DNA of 64,000 nucleotides from Plectrocnemia conspersa (GCA_009617715.1 VTFK01000208.1:1-64000); one strand, 5' to 3'; shown: positions 10,680 to 22,060, numbered from the stretch's first letter. Numbers and translations are program-made. Notes: a model not told the origin generated them from the sequence alone.

Positions 10680-11126
10680 GTAATTGAATATGCGACGCAA
10701 ATAACGTTTTAAGTCTGAAATGAGATTTTGATTGAATTACGTTATATGAGTAATTCTATAAAAACTTCTTCAAAATATTAATAGAGTAGCAAAATATCTA
10801 CCGGAAAATAAAAAAAATATTTAATATAAAAAAATGTAACGTTTTTCATTTTTAACTCGATTTTTCCTAAAAATATTTTATTGTTTTGAAATATTTTTAT
10901 AAGACCACTATTATATTTAATTTTAAAATTATATATTATGTTAATAGATAAGTTTTCGACAAACGTTATAAACGATCCATAGGTACTTTCTGTCATACAG
11001 CAATTGAAAATGTTAGTTCTTTCTGATAAATTGTGAAATATAATTATATAAGAATCCAAAAATTAAATATGTAAATCTGTAAATAAAATTGATTATTTAC
11101 GTTATTCGCGTCGCATATTCAAGTAA
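10680..11126. mobile_element. 439-bp MITE with GTAA flanks
   Basis: The terminal inverted repeat TTGAATATGCGACGC(A/G)AATAACGT is at 10684 and, as reverse complement, ends at 11122. GTAA lies directly outside both ends (10680-10683 and 11123-11126) and looks like a 4-bp target duplication. The interior is AT-rich. A 93-codon minus frame inside it is low complexity and is not called. No transposase is present, so the element would depend on a relative elsewhere. The superfamily is undetermined. Confidence 0.85.
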
Positions 11127-11796
11127 CGATAAGATTTATAAAACGTTAAAAATACCTCAAGATTTTTTTTACAATGTGGCTAAATAAATCTTTACACTTT
11201 TTAAGTGAAAATGCACTTTGTAATTAAATAACTAAAAACTTTGCATTTTTAAAAAATTAACTTATAAAATATTTTATACAAAATCCTATTTAAATTCAAT
11301 GTAAAAATATTTGTAGTGAAAATAAGCATTATTATTTCGATGCGACCAAATATACCTTATGGGGTTTTTAAAATAAATATAAAATAGCGGTTTTTTTAAA
11401 AGTAAAAACAATAAACCTAACATTATACGGCTTAGTTTGTGTTGCCGTTTGTACTACGCCAGTCCCAAAAAATTCTTGCTTGACATACGAGACAGTTTGA
11501 ATATCTTTGATTTACTCTTGTGATTTTTGATTTTTATTAGTCAGATCTGTTTGGTTTACTGGTTTACTGCTTACTGCTAATTTAAGGTGAGATAGAAAAT
11601 TTAAGCTACAAATAAAAATAATAGTAGATATGACGAAAAATCACTGTCAAAGTTAAATATAAAACATAGTATAATTATGTTAAGTTCTGAACAAAAAGGG
11701 TTAGAAAAAATGTGTTTATTATATAGATTTAGAAAATAATGCTTGGCGTATCTTGTACTATATATGTATTATATATAATATGTACATAAAATATGG
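11127..11796. other. AT-rich stretch, nothing recognised
   Basis: A/T-rich spacer between two inserted elements. It contains no reading frame or paired repeat that I can support. Confidence 0.5.
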
Positions 11797-12925
11797 ACAG
11801 GTACTAGAGTCTCCAATTACTCGAACCATCAACTACTCGAGTATCGAATATTAAAATTTTAAAATACTCAAGTACTCGAGTACTTTCGAGTATTTACCAA
11901 ATGTACCAAAATAGCTATTATTCAAATTCGTGCACATATAAATAAATGAATAAAATACTTAGTATGTTAATTTTTACAATTATTTTAACTTCACGAACAT
12001 ACTTTTTAAAAACAATAATGCAAAAAGTGTCTCGAATTTAATATTACTGCTAACCATTGGTTTTATTATTCCCGTTATGGAAAAAACCCTTTCCGTTGCT
12101 GTTGATGTTGGTCTTATTGTCATTAACGCGTTGGATAAGGCTTCTAATTTATATCTGTTCGCTTTTTATAGATATAAAATTTTTTGAACTCTCTTTTTAT
12201 GTTCTCTTCTTTCATTCCCTTCTCTGCTTTTCTCTTATTTCCTTCGACTATTGACAAAATAGCATTTTGTAATTCTTCCTGAATAGATTTTTTTTCTTAA
12301 CAATATACAATATTCTACTCCTTCTGATTAATGTGAAGAATTTTAATCTATATCCTTCGAAGATGTATTTGGGTGAATCCCTTTCACTCTAGAACTAAAC
12401 GGTTCGCAAAGAACTGACTTTACTTTAAATGCCTTTAAAACACACAATTGTTTTGATTTATATTTAAAGCTGAGGGATCAGTATAAACAATTTACAACAC
12501 TTTACGCTACAACTGCATAGTCATAAAACCTAAAAAAAATTTTGTTGATATTTCATATTGTTCATTGCCATAAATTAGATAAGTCGGGACTGTCGAACAG
12601 AAAACACAAAAGAAATTTCTCCGTCGTACCCACTAACATAGCCGACGACCGGAACTATGCAACTATGGAACTATGAAAAAATTATACCTGATAGTAACCG
12701 CTCTAACTCGGGACTTCGGGCATACACGTCAAATAAAAGCAAGACGTTAACCTTTACCGGACCGAGTTAAAGTTAATTTTGTTTCTCAAATATTTCAAAT
12801 TTTTTTAATTTCGAGTATTAATCGAGTAATTTTCAAAATACTCGATTATCAAGTACTTGAAAAATAGACAAGTATACTCGAGTATCGAGTACTCGATTAC
12901 TCGAATTGGAGACTCTAACAGGTAC
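11797..12925 (-). mobile_element. hAT-superfamily element, 1113 bp, 8-bp target duplication
   Basis: The element spans 11805-12917 and is bounded by inverted repeats starting TAGAGTCTCCAATTACTCGA. ACAGGTAC is repeated exactly on both sides (11797-11804, 12918-12925), the 8-bp duplication expected for hAT elements. Both subterminal regions are crowded with the motif TACTCGAGTA and variants, plausible transposase binding repeats as in other hATs. A decayed hATC dimerisation domain on the minus strand (see 11989-12159) supports the superfamily. At about 1.1 kb and without an intact transposase it is an internally deleted, non-autonomous copy. The perfect duplication suggests moderate age. Confidence 0.93.
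11989..12159 (-). pseudogene. hAT transposase C-terminal dimerisation (hATC) domain remnant
   Basis: The minus strand reads LEALSNALMTIRPTSTATER followed by VFSITGIIKPMVSSNIKFE and TLFALLFLKSMF. This matches the hATC pattern of (L/A)xxxLxIPPTSxxSERVFSxAG followed by a late LxxLxFLxxN block. Upstream on the same strand the frame becomes broken. It belongs to the element at 11805-12917. Confidence 0.8.
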
Positions 12926-13945
12926 ATATAATATATATTTATTGTATCCTAGATAATAAAATATTTATTATTTATTAATTTATTTTAAAACATAAATAAT
13001 TAATATTGTAATTATGGTACTAAGCTTTCTATTTTTACAAAGCTTAAGTGTAATACCCTTTACAAAAATATATTCTTTATTTGGTTTCACATTTCACTAT
13101 TTTTCGTATCGGTGCATTAGACAAGTAAAATGCCGCTAGATACATTGTTATATATTTAAGCAATTTACTTGACGTAGGTAATATGTTTTTTTATAAATAA
13201 ATTGTACAGCATTTTACATTTTCGACCCATCAATTACAATTAGTTTCTAAGAAGATGGGGGATGAAAGAATGAGGGTTTTTGTTCTTTTTCTGTCTGCAT
13301 AAATGTTATGTATGGATTAGTATCGAAAACCCCTACTCAAAAATTCTTTATAATAAAAACATTTAAACTAAATAACAATATTAACCATTTTTACATGTTC
13401 TATATTTTACATCCATTTAAAATCGCACTATAATCTTATATATTAATATTATATTTAAGTAATGAATAATAAAACGGGTTATAATGCAAAGTTTTATTAA
13501 AAATAAAATGTACAGAATTTCACAATAACGTCCCAATTAATTATAATTGGATTTTTGAACAATATGAGATGAAAATTTTTATTTTATTCCTCTCCGCACA
13601 AATAGTATAAAAATCAGGACTTAACAATTAATAATTTTAATATGTTATGAATCAATTAAAAAAATCCTAAAAATAAAATCATAGTTTTTTTTATATTATA
13701 ACTAAATCCCAATCCTAATATTTTACTTGCTCTTTATTTTACTAACTATTTATTATTCTTTAAAGAACTTTTTTATATTAACAGAGAAAATATTTATTTT
13801 TTAGCTTTTGCTTAAAAAATCATGATTATAGGTTAAGTTGGAATTTTATTGCCGTTTATTAATATTGTTGTAGATTGTTTTTATATATATTATAAGTACA
13901 TATAATCTCTTACTATGGTGAAAATATGTTTCAAGCATATATATG
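12926..13945. other. AT-rich stretch with a possible diverged duplication
   Basis: No gene is seen. Segments beginning TGTACAG at 13203 and 13509 align loosely over about 120 bp (shared CCCA..AATTA.AATT and later GATGAAA blocks), suggesting an old ~306-bp-spaced duplication. The rest is A/T-rich. Confidence 0.35.
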
Positions 13946-14140
13946 GGATAGCAACCGCCCATAGCTAGCGATAAGTGAAATTTCAGATATTGCGATATCA
14001 AACGAATGCATTCAACACTTTCGTGTAACCGGGGCTGGTTCTGGCAACAACACCCTTCCGGCCCTTTTCATGCAAATGGACCTCCTTGAACAGTCACGCT
14101 ATTCTTGCGAGTGTTACCTCTTGCACTTTTGCTGCAACTT
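13946..14140. promoter_or_regulatory. Composition island, candidate regulatory DNA
   Basis: GC-balanced block with AACCGGGGCTGGTTCTGGC, CCTTCCGGCCCTTTTCATGC and a GATATTGCGATATC palindrome. No frame or RNA gene is recognised. Confidence 0.25.
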
Positions 14141-14382
14141 ATTAAAAAATGCGACTGTATAAAACAGTCTGGATTAAAATATAAAATCTATATCTCTGTT
14201 TAATCTTAATACACTTAAAAATCACTGACGTAATATATATTATATTATATTTATATCTGTGATTTAAAAACTTAAGTTACACACATTATCTTGTTACAAA
14301 GCACTTCTAAGGTTATATAGTTAATCGACGGTGATTAATTGGAACTATAATTAATTATAACCATTATTTCCGATCACCCAAA

Positions 14383-14430
14383 CTCGATGGAAAATTGAAA
14401 TATTGGTGGGTTCGTGTGATATTCTCAACC
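14383..14430 (+). repeat. Dispersed short repeat, also at 63400-63445
   Basis: GGAAAATTGAAATATTGGTG followed by GGTTCGTGTGA recurs on the opposite strand at about 63400-63440 as GAAAATTGAAAATGTGGTG plus GGTTCGCGTGAG. The GGTTCG core recalls an RNA polymerase III B box, so a SINE fragment is possible. No full tRNA-like head or poly-A tail was found. Confidence 0.45.
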
Positions 14431-14924
14431 ACGACTTTATGGTAAATTCCATACCCTAAGCTAATCTAGCTAATCTGGAAATATGATTTGAGTCCCACGT
14501 TCAAATTTTAGTGAGGATCACTGATTTAGATAATATTCAATATATTTTACTTAAGATGCCTATATTTGTCAAGATGGAAAGCAACTTACTATGTATTATA
14601 AACAGTTATTAGATAAACAATTACAACATGGACATGTTTTTAAATAAATAAAATTTACATATTTTTTAACTTTAATTTATATTTTTTAATATATATATAA
14701 TAAACAAAAACTACATAAAATTTAATGGAATATTTACAAAAGATAAAATAAATAGATAAATATAATATGATATATGGACTCGGAAGTAAATCAATACAGA
14801 TTACAGAATTTTACAAAAATAAGAAGAATATTGAAAATGTTAGATTCATTGTTCAGAAAAAAAATGTATGAATCGAACTTATTCCGAAGAGTAAAAACAA
14901 TTTATTTTTCATTTTTTGTGCTAA

Positions 14925-16145
14925 AAAAGTGTGCTAAGAGAAGAATATAACTGAAAAATTACACGGGAACGCAAAGGACTTGTAGTTTTAAATATAATTT
15001 AGATACCAAAGAAGCAAAACTTTTTGTGTGCAAAAGATTTTTTTTAGACACATTTAATATATCTAAAGGAAATGTGGACCGTGCTCTCTGAGCAAAAAAA
15101 AACGGAAAAAAATATCTTGGTAGAATGAAAGGTTCTTTCTAGAAAAACAAAGAATGAAGTAAAACGCGTGAAGGAACACGTTGAGAATTTTCCTCAAGCA
15201 AAAGCCATTATACAAGATCTCCAAATAGAAAGTATTTATACTTTGAATTGAATATAAGAAACTGTACAATTTATACGTTAATAAATGTGAGAAAAATAAC
15301 ACTAGTTATGTTAAGGAGAAAATTCATAGGAATATTTTCAACAAAGAATTTAATTTTCACATTTATCATCACGTGAAGACACGTGCCAAAAGTCCGATTC
15401 GCTCAATATACAAATTAAAACGTCACGTAATATTGAAAAAAAAACAAATCTAATGAAAAAACATGAACTTCATTTAAAATATTCCAAACTAGCTAGAAAA
15501 GACTTACAATAATATAAAGCTGGCCTCAAATAACACAGAAAACTCTTTTGCTTTTACATTGGATTTGTAAAAATCACTAACCCTAAACTGACAGTTTTTG
15601 TTTCATACCATAAACGAAACATGTTTGTTTTAAAGCAAGCTTTCCACAATTTACATGATGATGAAATTCATATGTATATCTGTGATGAACCAACTGCATC
15701 CAGAGGATCACAAGAAGTAGCTTCTTATTGTCTAAAACATCTACAAAATGTGACAATGCAATAACATAGAGATATGTGCACTGGCCAAAATAGAAATATA
15801 AAATTGACCTTAAAGCTGATGAAAATTGTTCAGTCTATCGATAACAATATAGATAATATTGACTATAAATTCTTATTATCTAAACATTCATTCTATCCAA
15901 AAGATCGCGATTTTTGATTTGTAGAAATAGCTATTCAAAAAAGCTATTTTGTACATTCTCGAGGATTATTACAAATTAATACTAAAATGTCACAGACAAA
16001 ATTTACACTAAATAAAAAGTGAAGACTTTTATTCAACCAAAGCTCTGGAGGAGGCAATTTTGAAAATAACCAAAAATATTGATGGTAAATTTGTCAACTG
16101 GCTGAAAATCTTAATGTAAAAGTATAGGTTCACTAAATTTATACT
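14925..16145 (+). pseudogene. Decayed DUF7869-like insect transposon/repeat protein
   Basis: Several frames on the plus strand read through one recognisable family despite stops and frameshifts. In order: KLFVCKRFFLDTFNIS then KGNVDRAL (about 15015-15090), a long charged stretch, MYICDEPTASRGSQEVASY (15672-15730), MCTGQNRNIKLTLKLMKI (about 15774-15830), LSKHSFYPKDRDF (about 15873-15915), and DFYSTKALEEAI with NIDGKFVNWLKILM (16024-16110). This order (FF-L.TL.IS, WDE..A.RGSQE, GQNRN, GHSFLPNDRDF, DF.S.KPLEE..) is that of multi-copy insect proteins annotated, as I recall, as DUF7869. The SGGQNRN and H-S-x-x-P-x-D-x-D parts look like an RNase-H-like transposase core. That reading is inference. 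No terminal repeats were found. Confidence 0.7.
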
Positions 16146-16330
16146 TTGGTAACGGGAGGTGAAGGGTGGCAATGAATCACAGATTGAGCCGCTGCAGTAT
16201 GTTAATTGAACGATCAAGTTAATTGCAAGTATAACGGGACGCGGGCCCGTAACGGCGCGCGAACCCGCCGAAGGTTGCCAGTCGAGATAATTCGTCACGC
16301 CAGTGCTACCAAAGTGCTGCCAAATTTTAG
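16146..16330. promoter_or_regulatory. GC-rich island
   Basis: Contains GGGACGCGGGCCCGTAACGG and CGCGCGAACCCGCCG, among the most GC-rich stretches in the window, directly after the decayed DUF7869-like sequence. It may be the end of that element or an independent regulatory island. I cannot decide. Confidence 0.25.
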
Positions 16331-16492
16331 CCATAATAATCCTAAATAAATACATATAAATAGGCCCCCTACAATACTATGTACAGACCATTTTTAATCG
16401 TACTCAATGACTGTTGTAAAAAAATAAAATTCTTGAAAGTAAATTTTCCATAGTACATAAAAAGTAGGTTTAATTATCAAAAATCAGTATTA

Positions 16493-17145
16493 ACACTTTA
16501 GGGGGCGTAGCTCTAGAGGTGGTTGACCTCGCGGCCAATGGGACTCTTCGGTGAATCCTATTAGATTGTTTATTAAGTTATAATTACAATTTTGACTATG
16601 GACGATTACAGCGTGTCAGGTGTGATCTTCAGGTCTGTCGGTGAGGGCGCGTGGCTGGTTGATCTTGGCTCTCTGGTTGTCTGCGTTGCTGGCTCTGCTG
16701 TCTGGTGACGTCTCTTGTCTCATGCCTCAGCCGTCTCGTATCTCGGACTGTCTACCCATCTCCCCATCAGATTCCGGGCTTATATCCTTTTCTTATATCC
16801 ACGCTAGCTGGCCAATCGCGATTGTGCATCGATTTCCTAGCCAATTGCTGCAGTGGCTTCTTAGAATTCGAGAAATCGGATGTGTATTTCCGAAAGCGAG
16901 TTTTTGCTTGACTCCAGACCTTCGAATTCTTCGGAAAGGGTTTGCATCGTAGTGATTGATTGCGTCCGTACCGTTTTGTCACAAAAGGGATTCTCTTAAC
17001 GACCCGTGTTGTGTGGTCAAAAGAAATCCCTCTTGTGCCATGATGTTTTTCTCATTGTTAATGAATGAACATTTTTGGTCAAGGTCATTAACAATGAGAC
17101 AATCGCCCTTTTAAATGTGCCTATATGTGTGGTCGCCACAACACT
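16493..17145 (-). mobile_element. Solo LTR (643 bp) with 5-bp target duplication
   Basis: The block 16498-17140 is GC-balanced and flanked on both sides by ACACT (16493-16497 and 17141-17145), an exact 5-bp target duplication. Read on the minus strand it starts TGTGGCGACCACACATATAG and ends CTACGCCCCCTAA. It contains TATA-like boxes (minus-strand GGATATAAG at about 16777-16800) and an AATAAA signal about 210 bp downstream (16569-16574), the order expected of an LTR. No internal retrotransposon sequence is attached, so recombination between two LTRs probably removed it. Overlapping plus-strand frames of 103 and 68 codons are shadows. The superfamily (BEL/Pao or Gypsy) cannot be told, and the 3' end lacks the usual CA. 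Confidence 0.8.
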
Positions 17146-17380
17146 GATGTATTGTTACTAGTCGTATCACAATAAATAATACACCGACTTTACCCAGCCC
17201 TAATTAATCATTTTAATATTCATCAATAAAAATATAATATAGCGTGAAAATTTTAATTGAAAATATTTACAATTCTGGTCTTTCAGACTTAATAGTATTA
17301 TACCTTGCGGTAAATAATACATTTACATATTATATAAATACAATATAAGCACCAAAGAGTCAATTGCCAAACTACTAACA
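17146..17380. other. AT-rich spacer, nothing recognised
   Basis: Short A/T-rich spacer between the solo LTR and the next composition island, with no feature that I can support. Confidence 0.5.
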
Positions 17381-17389
17381 GGAAATTTT

Positions 17390-18060
17390 ATTCTGAAAGT
17401 AAAATAGTAATATAACAGTGTATGAATGTGTACGTTTCGAGTGAATGGCAAATATGGTATGGTTAAGAAGCGGCGCTGTATGAAAAGCCACAAAACGGTT
17501 CGTTGCAAGCGAACTTTTATAAGAGTGCATACAAGTCAAGACATCATGTATGTAATTTGCATTGCATTTACGAAACATTGACGTGCTTTGCGCTTTGTGG
17601 AAGGTAATTTTGTAGGCGGAGGCACGAGCAAATTTCAAAACGAAATAATGTGAATATACAGACAAATAAACGAGGTGAAGAAAAAATTGAGCGTGAAAAC
17701 GAATAAACAGCAAAATAATCTGATAAACCGCACTAAAACAAATTGTTTATGCGGCTTATAGTTTTAGCACACGCGATTCAGCACGCGTGTATGTTTGTAT
17801 GTGTGAATGTTTTTCCAGGTCATATTTTTTGTGGTTGTCTATTGAATTTTTTACAACTTTTTGTTGCTGTTGTTGGTTTGACGTTTTTATTGCTCAAACA
17901 CACGAATGTGTCATTTGTAATTTGATGTTTTATTGGTGTTGTTTTTTTCCGGATGTCGAGTTATTGTTGTTTGTATGTGTGTTTTTGAGATTATTGAGAT
18001 TAATTTTCAAATAATGTTGGGTATGAAAAATATATAAATATTACAACACCCGCGGCCTAG
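17390..18060. promoter_or_regulatory. Composition island, candidate regulatory DNA
   Basis: About 670 bp of mixed composition with CA/TG-rich words and homeodomain-like cores (AATAAACG, TTTATGCGGC, GATAAACCGC). Several 60-112-codon frames overlap on both strands and none shows a domain. I infer non-coding regulatory DNA from composition only. It stops sharply at an AT-rich boundary near 18060. Confidence 0.25.
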
Positions 18061-18646
18061 CAAAAAAATATCAATTGGCATTAAAAATCAATTAATCAAT
18101 ATATAATATGATAACATAATAAATATGCTTTTTAAATACTTTATAACTGCTTATTCTATTTTATAAATTTATAATTTTAAAGTCATTGTATAATTGTAAT
18201 AAATACAGAAACCATTCGGGAAACCATTAAATATATGAACTAATTTTAGGCAAAAATTTTAATTATAAATTATTATATGATAAATAAGAGAGAAAAACAA
18301 CAAATAAAATAAATCAAACTCAAGTGTTATCTTGGCAAAGATGAAATCGAAACACCTTTGTATGTGCATGTTACCTGTATGATGCATGCAAGAACATTTT
18401 CCATAAATATATTAAAGAATAACTGGAAATGCGATGCAAAAATAAAACCCGATCGTTATACGTATGATATACATACATATACTTGTGAAATGAGATTATT
18501 TTTTGCATGTAGTATATAACTTTTCATAACTCTATTATTAGTTAAATTAGGTCAGCTGTTAAGTTTATATTACTTTTATTTTTCTATTTTTTATTTGGTA
18601 CAATTCTAATATAATATAAAATATAAATGCATAAACAATTATAAAC
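18061..18646. other. AT-rich stretch, nothing recognised
   Basis: A/T-rich DNA without a supported frame or repeat. A short CGATCGTTATACGTATGATATAC patch at about 18451 matches nothing I recognise. Confidence 0.5.
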
Positions 18647-18881
18647 ACTCGTTTTACGCGGTTTCGTTTTTACGTGGCTAAGAATTTTTTAAAACACTAA
18701 ATTAAATATATTTAATTTAAAGTGTTAACCTCTAAGTTACTTTTTGAAACGAAAGCGTAACGCTGAAGATCTTAACTTAGATAGAATATTGTTTTGTTAC
18801 AAATTTCGTTCTATTCCTCGATTTACGCGGTTTCTATTTATGCGATATTTCCTGGAACGTATCTACCGCGTAAATCGAGAT
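18647..18881. mobile_element. Miniature inverted-repeat fragment with TTTTACGCGG ends
   Basis: CTCGTTTTACGCGGTTTCG at about 18648 recurs as CTCGATTTACGCGGTTTC at about 18818, and CCGCGTAAATCGAG (18868-18881) is its reverse complement. The tight pair 18818-18881 is a 14-bp inverted repeat around about 36 nt, and the outer pair spans about 235 bp. Such ACGCGGTTTCG..TACGCGG ends recall Tc1/mariner-pogo (Tigger-type) miniature elements. A TA target duplication could not be confirmed. Confidence 0.5.
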
Positions 18882-19549
18882 GAACAAGATGTAATAAGTA
18901 TTTTTTGCAATACCTTTGAGCACGCATCTTTGATAATATTATAGTATTTGTCGCTCTATATAGATTGAGTAATCTTTACGTAATTATTTCTGTTTCGTTA
19001 TGTTTTTAACATATGTATTAATTAAGTCCTTAACATTGCGTACGTAAACATTAATCGCAGACGATTGGGCATGCATGTATTATTCTTAAAATTCTGATTT
19101 CGACAAATATTTTTTAATGGTTAATTACTGCTTTAATTTTAAAAATAAATAATGATTAAAAAATACAGTACATTTAGAACAGATTGTAATATATATATAA
19201 TAAAAGAGACAGGGACTTTCAAATTAAATTTAGAAAAAATTTACCGACTCTAAGAATTACAATTTGCAACTTTCTTGAACATTTGTCAGTCAACAAAAAA
19301 ATAATTTTCAACGATCAATAACTTAAGAATAATTAAATTATTAAGTCTTTAGTAAAAGTTTATTAGCCGGCAAAAATAATCATAACTAAATTTTTATATA
19401 AATTATATGTAAATATGTTGTCATTTTTTGAAAAATACAATTGAAAGTAATGAAATATCACCGTTTAATAAACATGCAATATTTTATCCTGATCTTGGTA
19501 GCAGATGTGTTTATTTTTTTACGAAATTGTTTTTTGTATGTTATTATTT
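18882..19549. other. AT-rich stretch, nothing recognised
   Basis: A/T-rich DNA with no supported gene or repeat. Confidence 0.5.
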
Positions 19550-19700
19550 ATCTAGACCAAAGGATGTGAAGAGAGAAACAATGGTTTCTACGAGCTTTGA
19601 CGGTCTGAAGTGGAGTCTGTCTCTTCATGGTTTAAGTTCGTACGAACTTCAGTCAAGTCAGTCTAAGTCGGAGAGCTTTAAAGTTATGACGCTTTGAGCA
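19550..19700. promoter_or_regulatory. Composition island with a 16-bp perfect palindrome
   Basis: A GC-balanced block that includes AAGTTCGTACGAACTT at 19634-19649, a perfect 16-bp palindrome of the type bound by dimeric transcription factors. AGTCAAGTCAGTCTAAGTCGG lies just downstream, near 19652. Regulatory function is inferred. Confidence 0.3.
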
Positions 19701-20810
19701 ATTAATGCCTATGTTCAGATATAAATGTCAGTAGAAGTGCTCCCGTATTCATATGTATGGTTCTCTTCATAAAAGATTTTGTTTTCCGCCTCTTTCAGTG
19801 GAACAGATAATAACAAAAAATAAACAGAATGCCTTTAGCCACTTTAAAAATTACAAAGGTCTATTTGAATCCTGAATGTGAGAGTTTTTTTAATGCATTT
19901 GCGACAAATTTCTGATTTTTGGCAAGTACTCTTGACTCTATATGCAAAAGAGATTTTCTCACGGTGGTGCTCCATTTTAACAAAAATCTATATTTGTCTA
20001 AGAAACTTAAATCCGATTTTTCTATATCACATGCCAAAACTGACTTTGTCACCAATGTTTATGATTTAATAGCATATTTCGATTCTCACTGTATATTTTT
20101 GTAAAAGCTTTTTAACCGTTTTCAGATCTTCCGATACCGTTATTAAAGGCTATAACCGTATCATAAAAGAGCGGTTAAATTAATGATCATAATAAATCAA
20201 TTTAGTCTGAATATTGTTAATATATCATATAAAAACTAATTAATAATGCATATATTATGTACCCATATGTATGAACATATGTTTAGTCATTATTCGTTTA
20301 TATTTTAATTATTAATTATAATTTAATTTATATGTATAAATATTAACAATAATTTTATAATCAAATTAGTAAAAAATATATATAATATTATATTCTATCA
20401 GTATTTTTTTAAATAAAAAGATATCTACTGCAATTATATACATACATGTGTTTTCATATGCCTTATTTTTTAAAGAATTCTTAGAAATTCATAACATATT
20501 TTTATTTCTAGAGAAATATAAAACATAAAAAAATGAGAAACATTTGTAAATATATCACTTATTTGCTCATTAGTGTCTTTTAAACTGTGTATGTTTTATA
20601 TAAGTATTACTTCCAATAACTTTATTAATTTTTCAGGCACAGTTTAATGCTAGTTAAGTAACTAATCGTTTGATTTTTCAACCAATTTTATGTGAGCTAT
20701 AAATAAATCTCACAAATCGCAAACGCATAAAATAAGTTTACTGATTTAACAATACAATGCTAAAACTGATTCCAGATTTAATAAAAATTGTTGCAAAAAA
20801 AGCATATTGG
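19701..20810. other. AT-rich stretch, nothing recognised
   Basis: Two overlapping frames of about 60 codons on both strands at 19861-20104 show no recognisable domain. The remainder is A/T-rich low-complexity DNA. Confidence 0.45.
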
Positions 20811-21464
20811 GTTCTGAACTAGGGCATCCAAATGCCCGGCCTAATCATTACCCGGTTATACGGATATTTTCGGGAAATAACCGGGTACCCGGTTCGGTTC
20901 CGGGTAATTGTTGTAAGCCGTTAAGAGTCTAATTTTTATTATATTTGAATAACACATTGAACACATATTTTTCAATAATAATACAAATTGCACATGAAAA
21001 ATACTGAGGAAATAAATTTTATTAAAATTATAAATAAAATTATATGATTGTATTTATTATATGTAGGTAGAGAAACAAAGTTTTAGTGATGTTCTTTTTG
21101 TAAAAAGTTATATTTTAAAAACACTAACGAATCTAATGTGTTATATTTTCACCCTAGAACGCATTGAAATTTATTTTTATTTACAACTGCATCCTTTTAA
21201 AATAATCCTTATCTATGTATTCGCTTATCTCGAAATCTATAGGTCGCTAAGTGCTGTCCCTTTTTTTGTTGTTCAAAGACGTAAGTCATTTAAGAACGCC
21301 GATTCGGCTCTTTCATTTAATTTGAAATAATGGAAAACAATATTTAAATGAAATTAACCGGATACCCGTCAAAAATTACCCGGTTTTTAGTTCCATGAAA
21401 AACATGGCGGGTAACCAGGTACCCGGTTCCGGTTCTACCCGGTTCGAATGCCCTAGTTCTCAAC
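20811..21464. mobile_element. 636-bp hAT-like MITE
   Basis: Inverted repeats TAGGGCAT start at 20820 and end at 21455. They are flanked by GTTCTGAAC and GTTCTCAAC (20811-20819, 21456-21464), an 8-9-bp target duplication with one difference. TAGGG/CAGGG starts with 8-bp duplications are typical of hAT elements. Both subterminal regions repeat ACCCGGTT and its complement many times (20870-20910 and 21350-21440), another hAT habit. A 64-codon frame inside is not convincing. The element is non-autonomous. Confidence 0.85.
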
Positions 21465-21819
21465 ACATTTCAAAAACTCAAGTCATCAGTAAATAAACAA
21501 TATCTATCTGGGTATGAATATATTTTACTAAAATTATTTAGTGTCTAGAAAAAAATACATATCAAACGATTCTAACAGAATTTTTTTATAAATGTTAATA
21601 CCTTTATACATACCCTCTTAGTCGCATTTCAGAAATTCCATCTCATACCCATGAAACTCTGTAATAAACAATATTTTACAAAGATAAGATTAATTACAAT
21701 CGATTATTGAAGTACTTTTTTGAAAGTTCATATTTTATTAAGCAACAAAGCCATTACTAAAATTGTAAAGTTATGTATTTGTAAAGTACCATATTTAGCG
21801 TACAGCGAATGTTTAAAGG

Positions 21820-22060
21820 TATAGGGATTAACTCTTTCTCCGTACAGCTATCCGCCACTTTGTTCTTATCAACGCTCGTGAGTTAAGGCTAATTTATGCA
21901 AGTATTTAATCTTCAATTAACTACTGCGGAGTTCGCCAGTGAAATTCCAGTTAAATCTGGAAAATTCGGCATCCGACTCCGAGACTATCGCGAGATTTCA
22001 TAACGGTTGATATTAAGGTTTAAACGTCAGCCGTTTATAACGTGTATGTTATATTTTTAG
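21820..22060. promoter_or_regulatory. Composition island, candidate regulatory DNA
   Basis: GC-balanced DNA with ACAGCTATCCGCCACTTTG and CGACTCCGAGACTATCGCG. No protein frame or RNA gene is recognised. Confidence 0.25.

Noticed and set aside
16641..16952. 103-codon plus-strand frame with a signal-like start
   Set aside because: Falls inside the solo LTR on its opposite strand. The hydrophobic start is best seen as chance.
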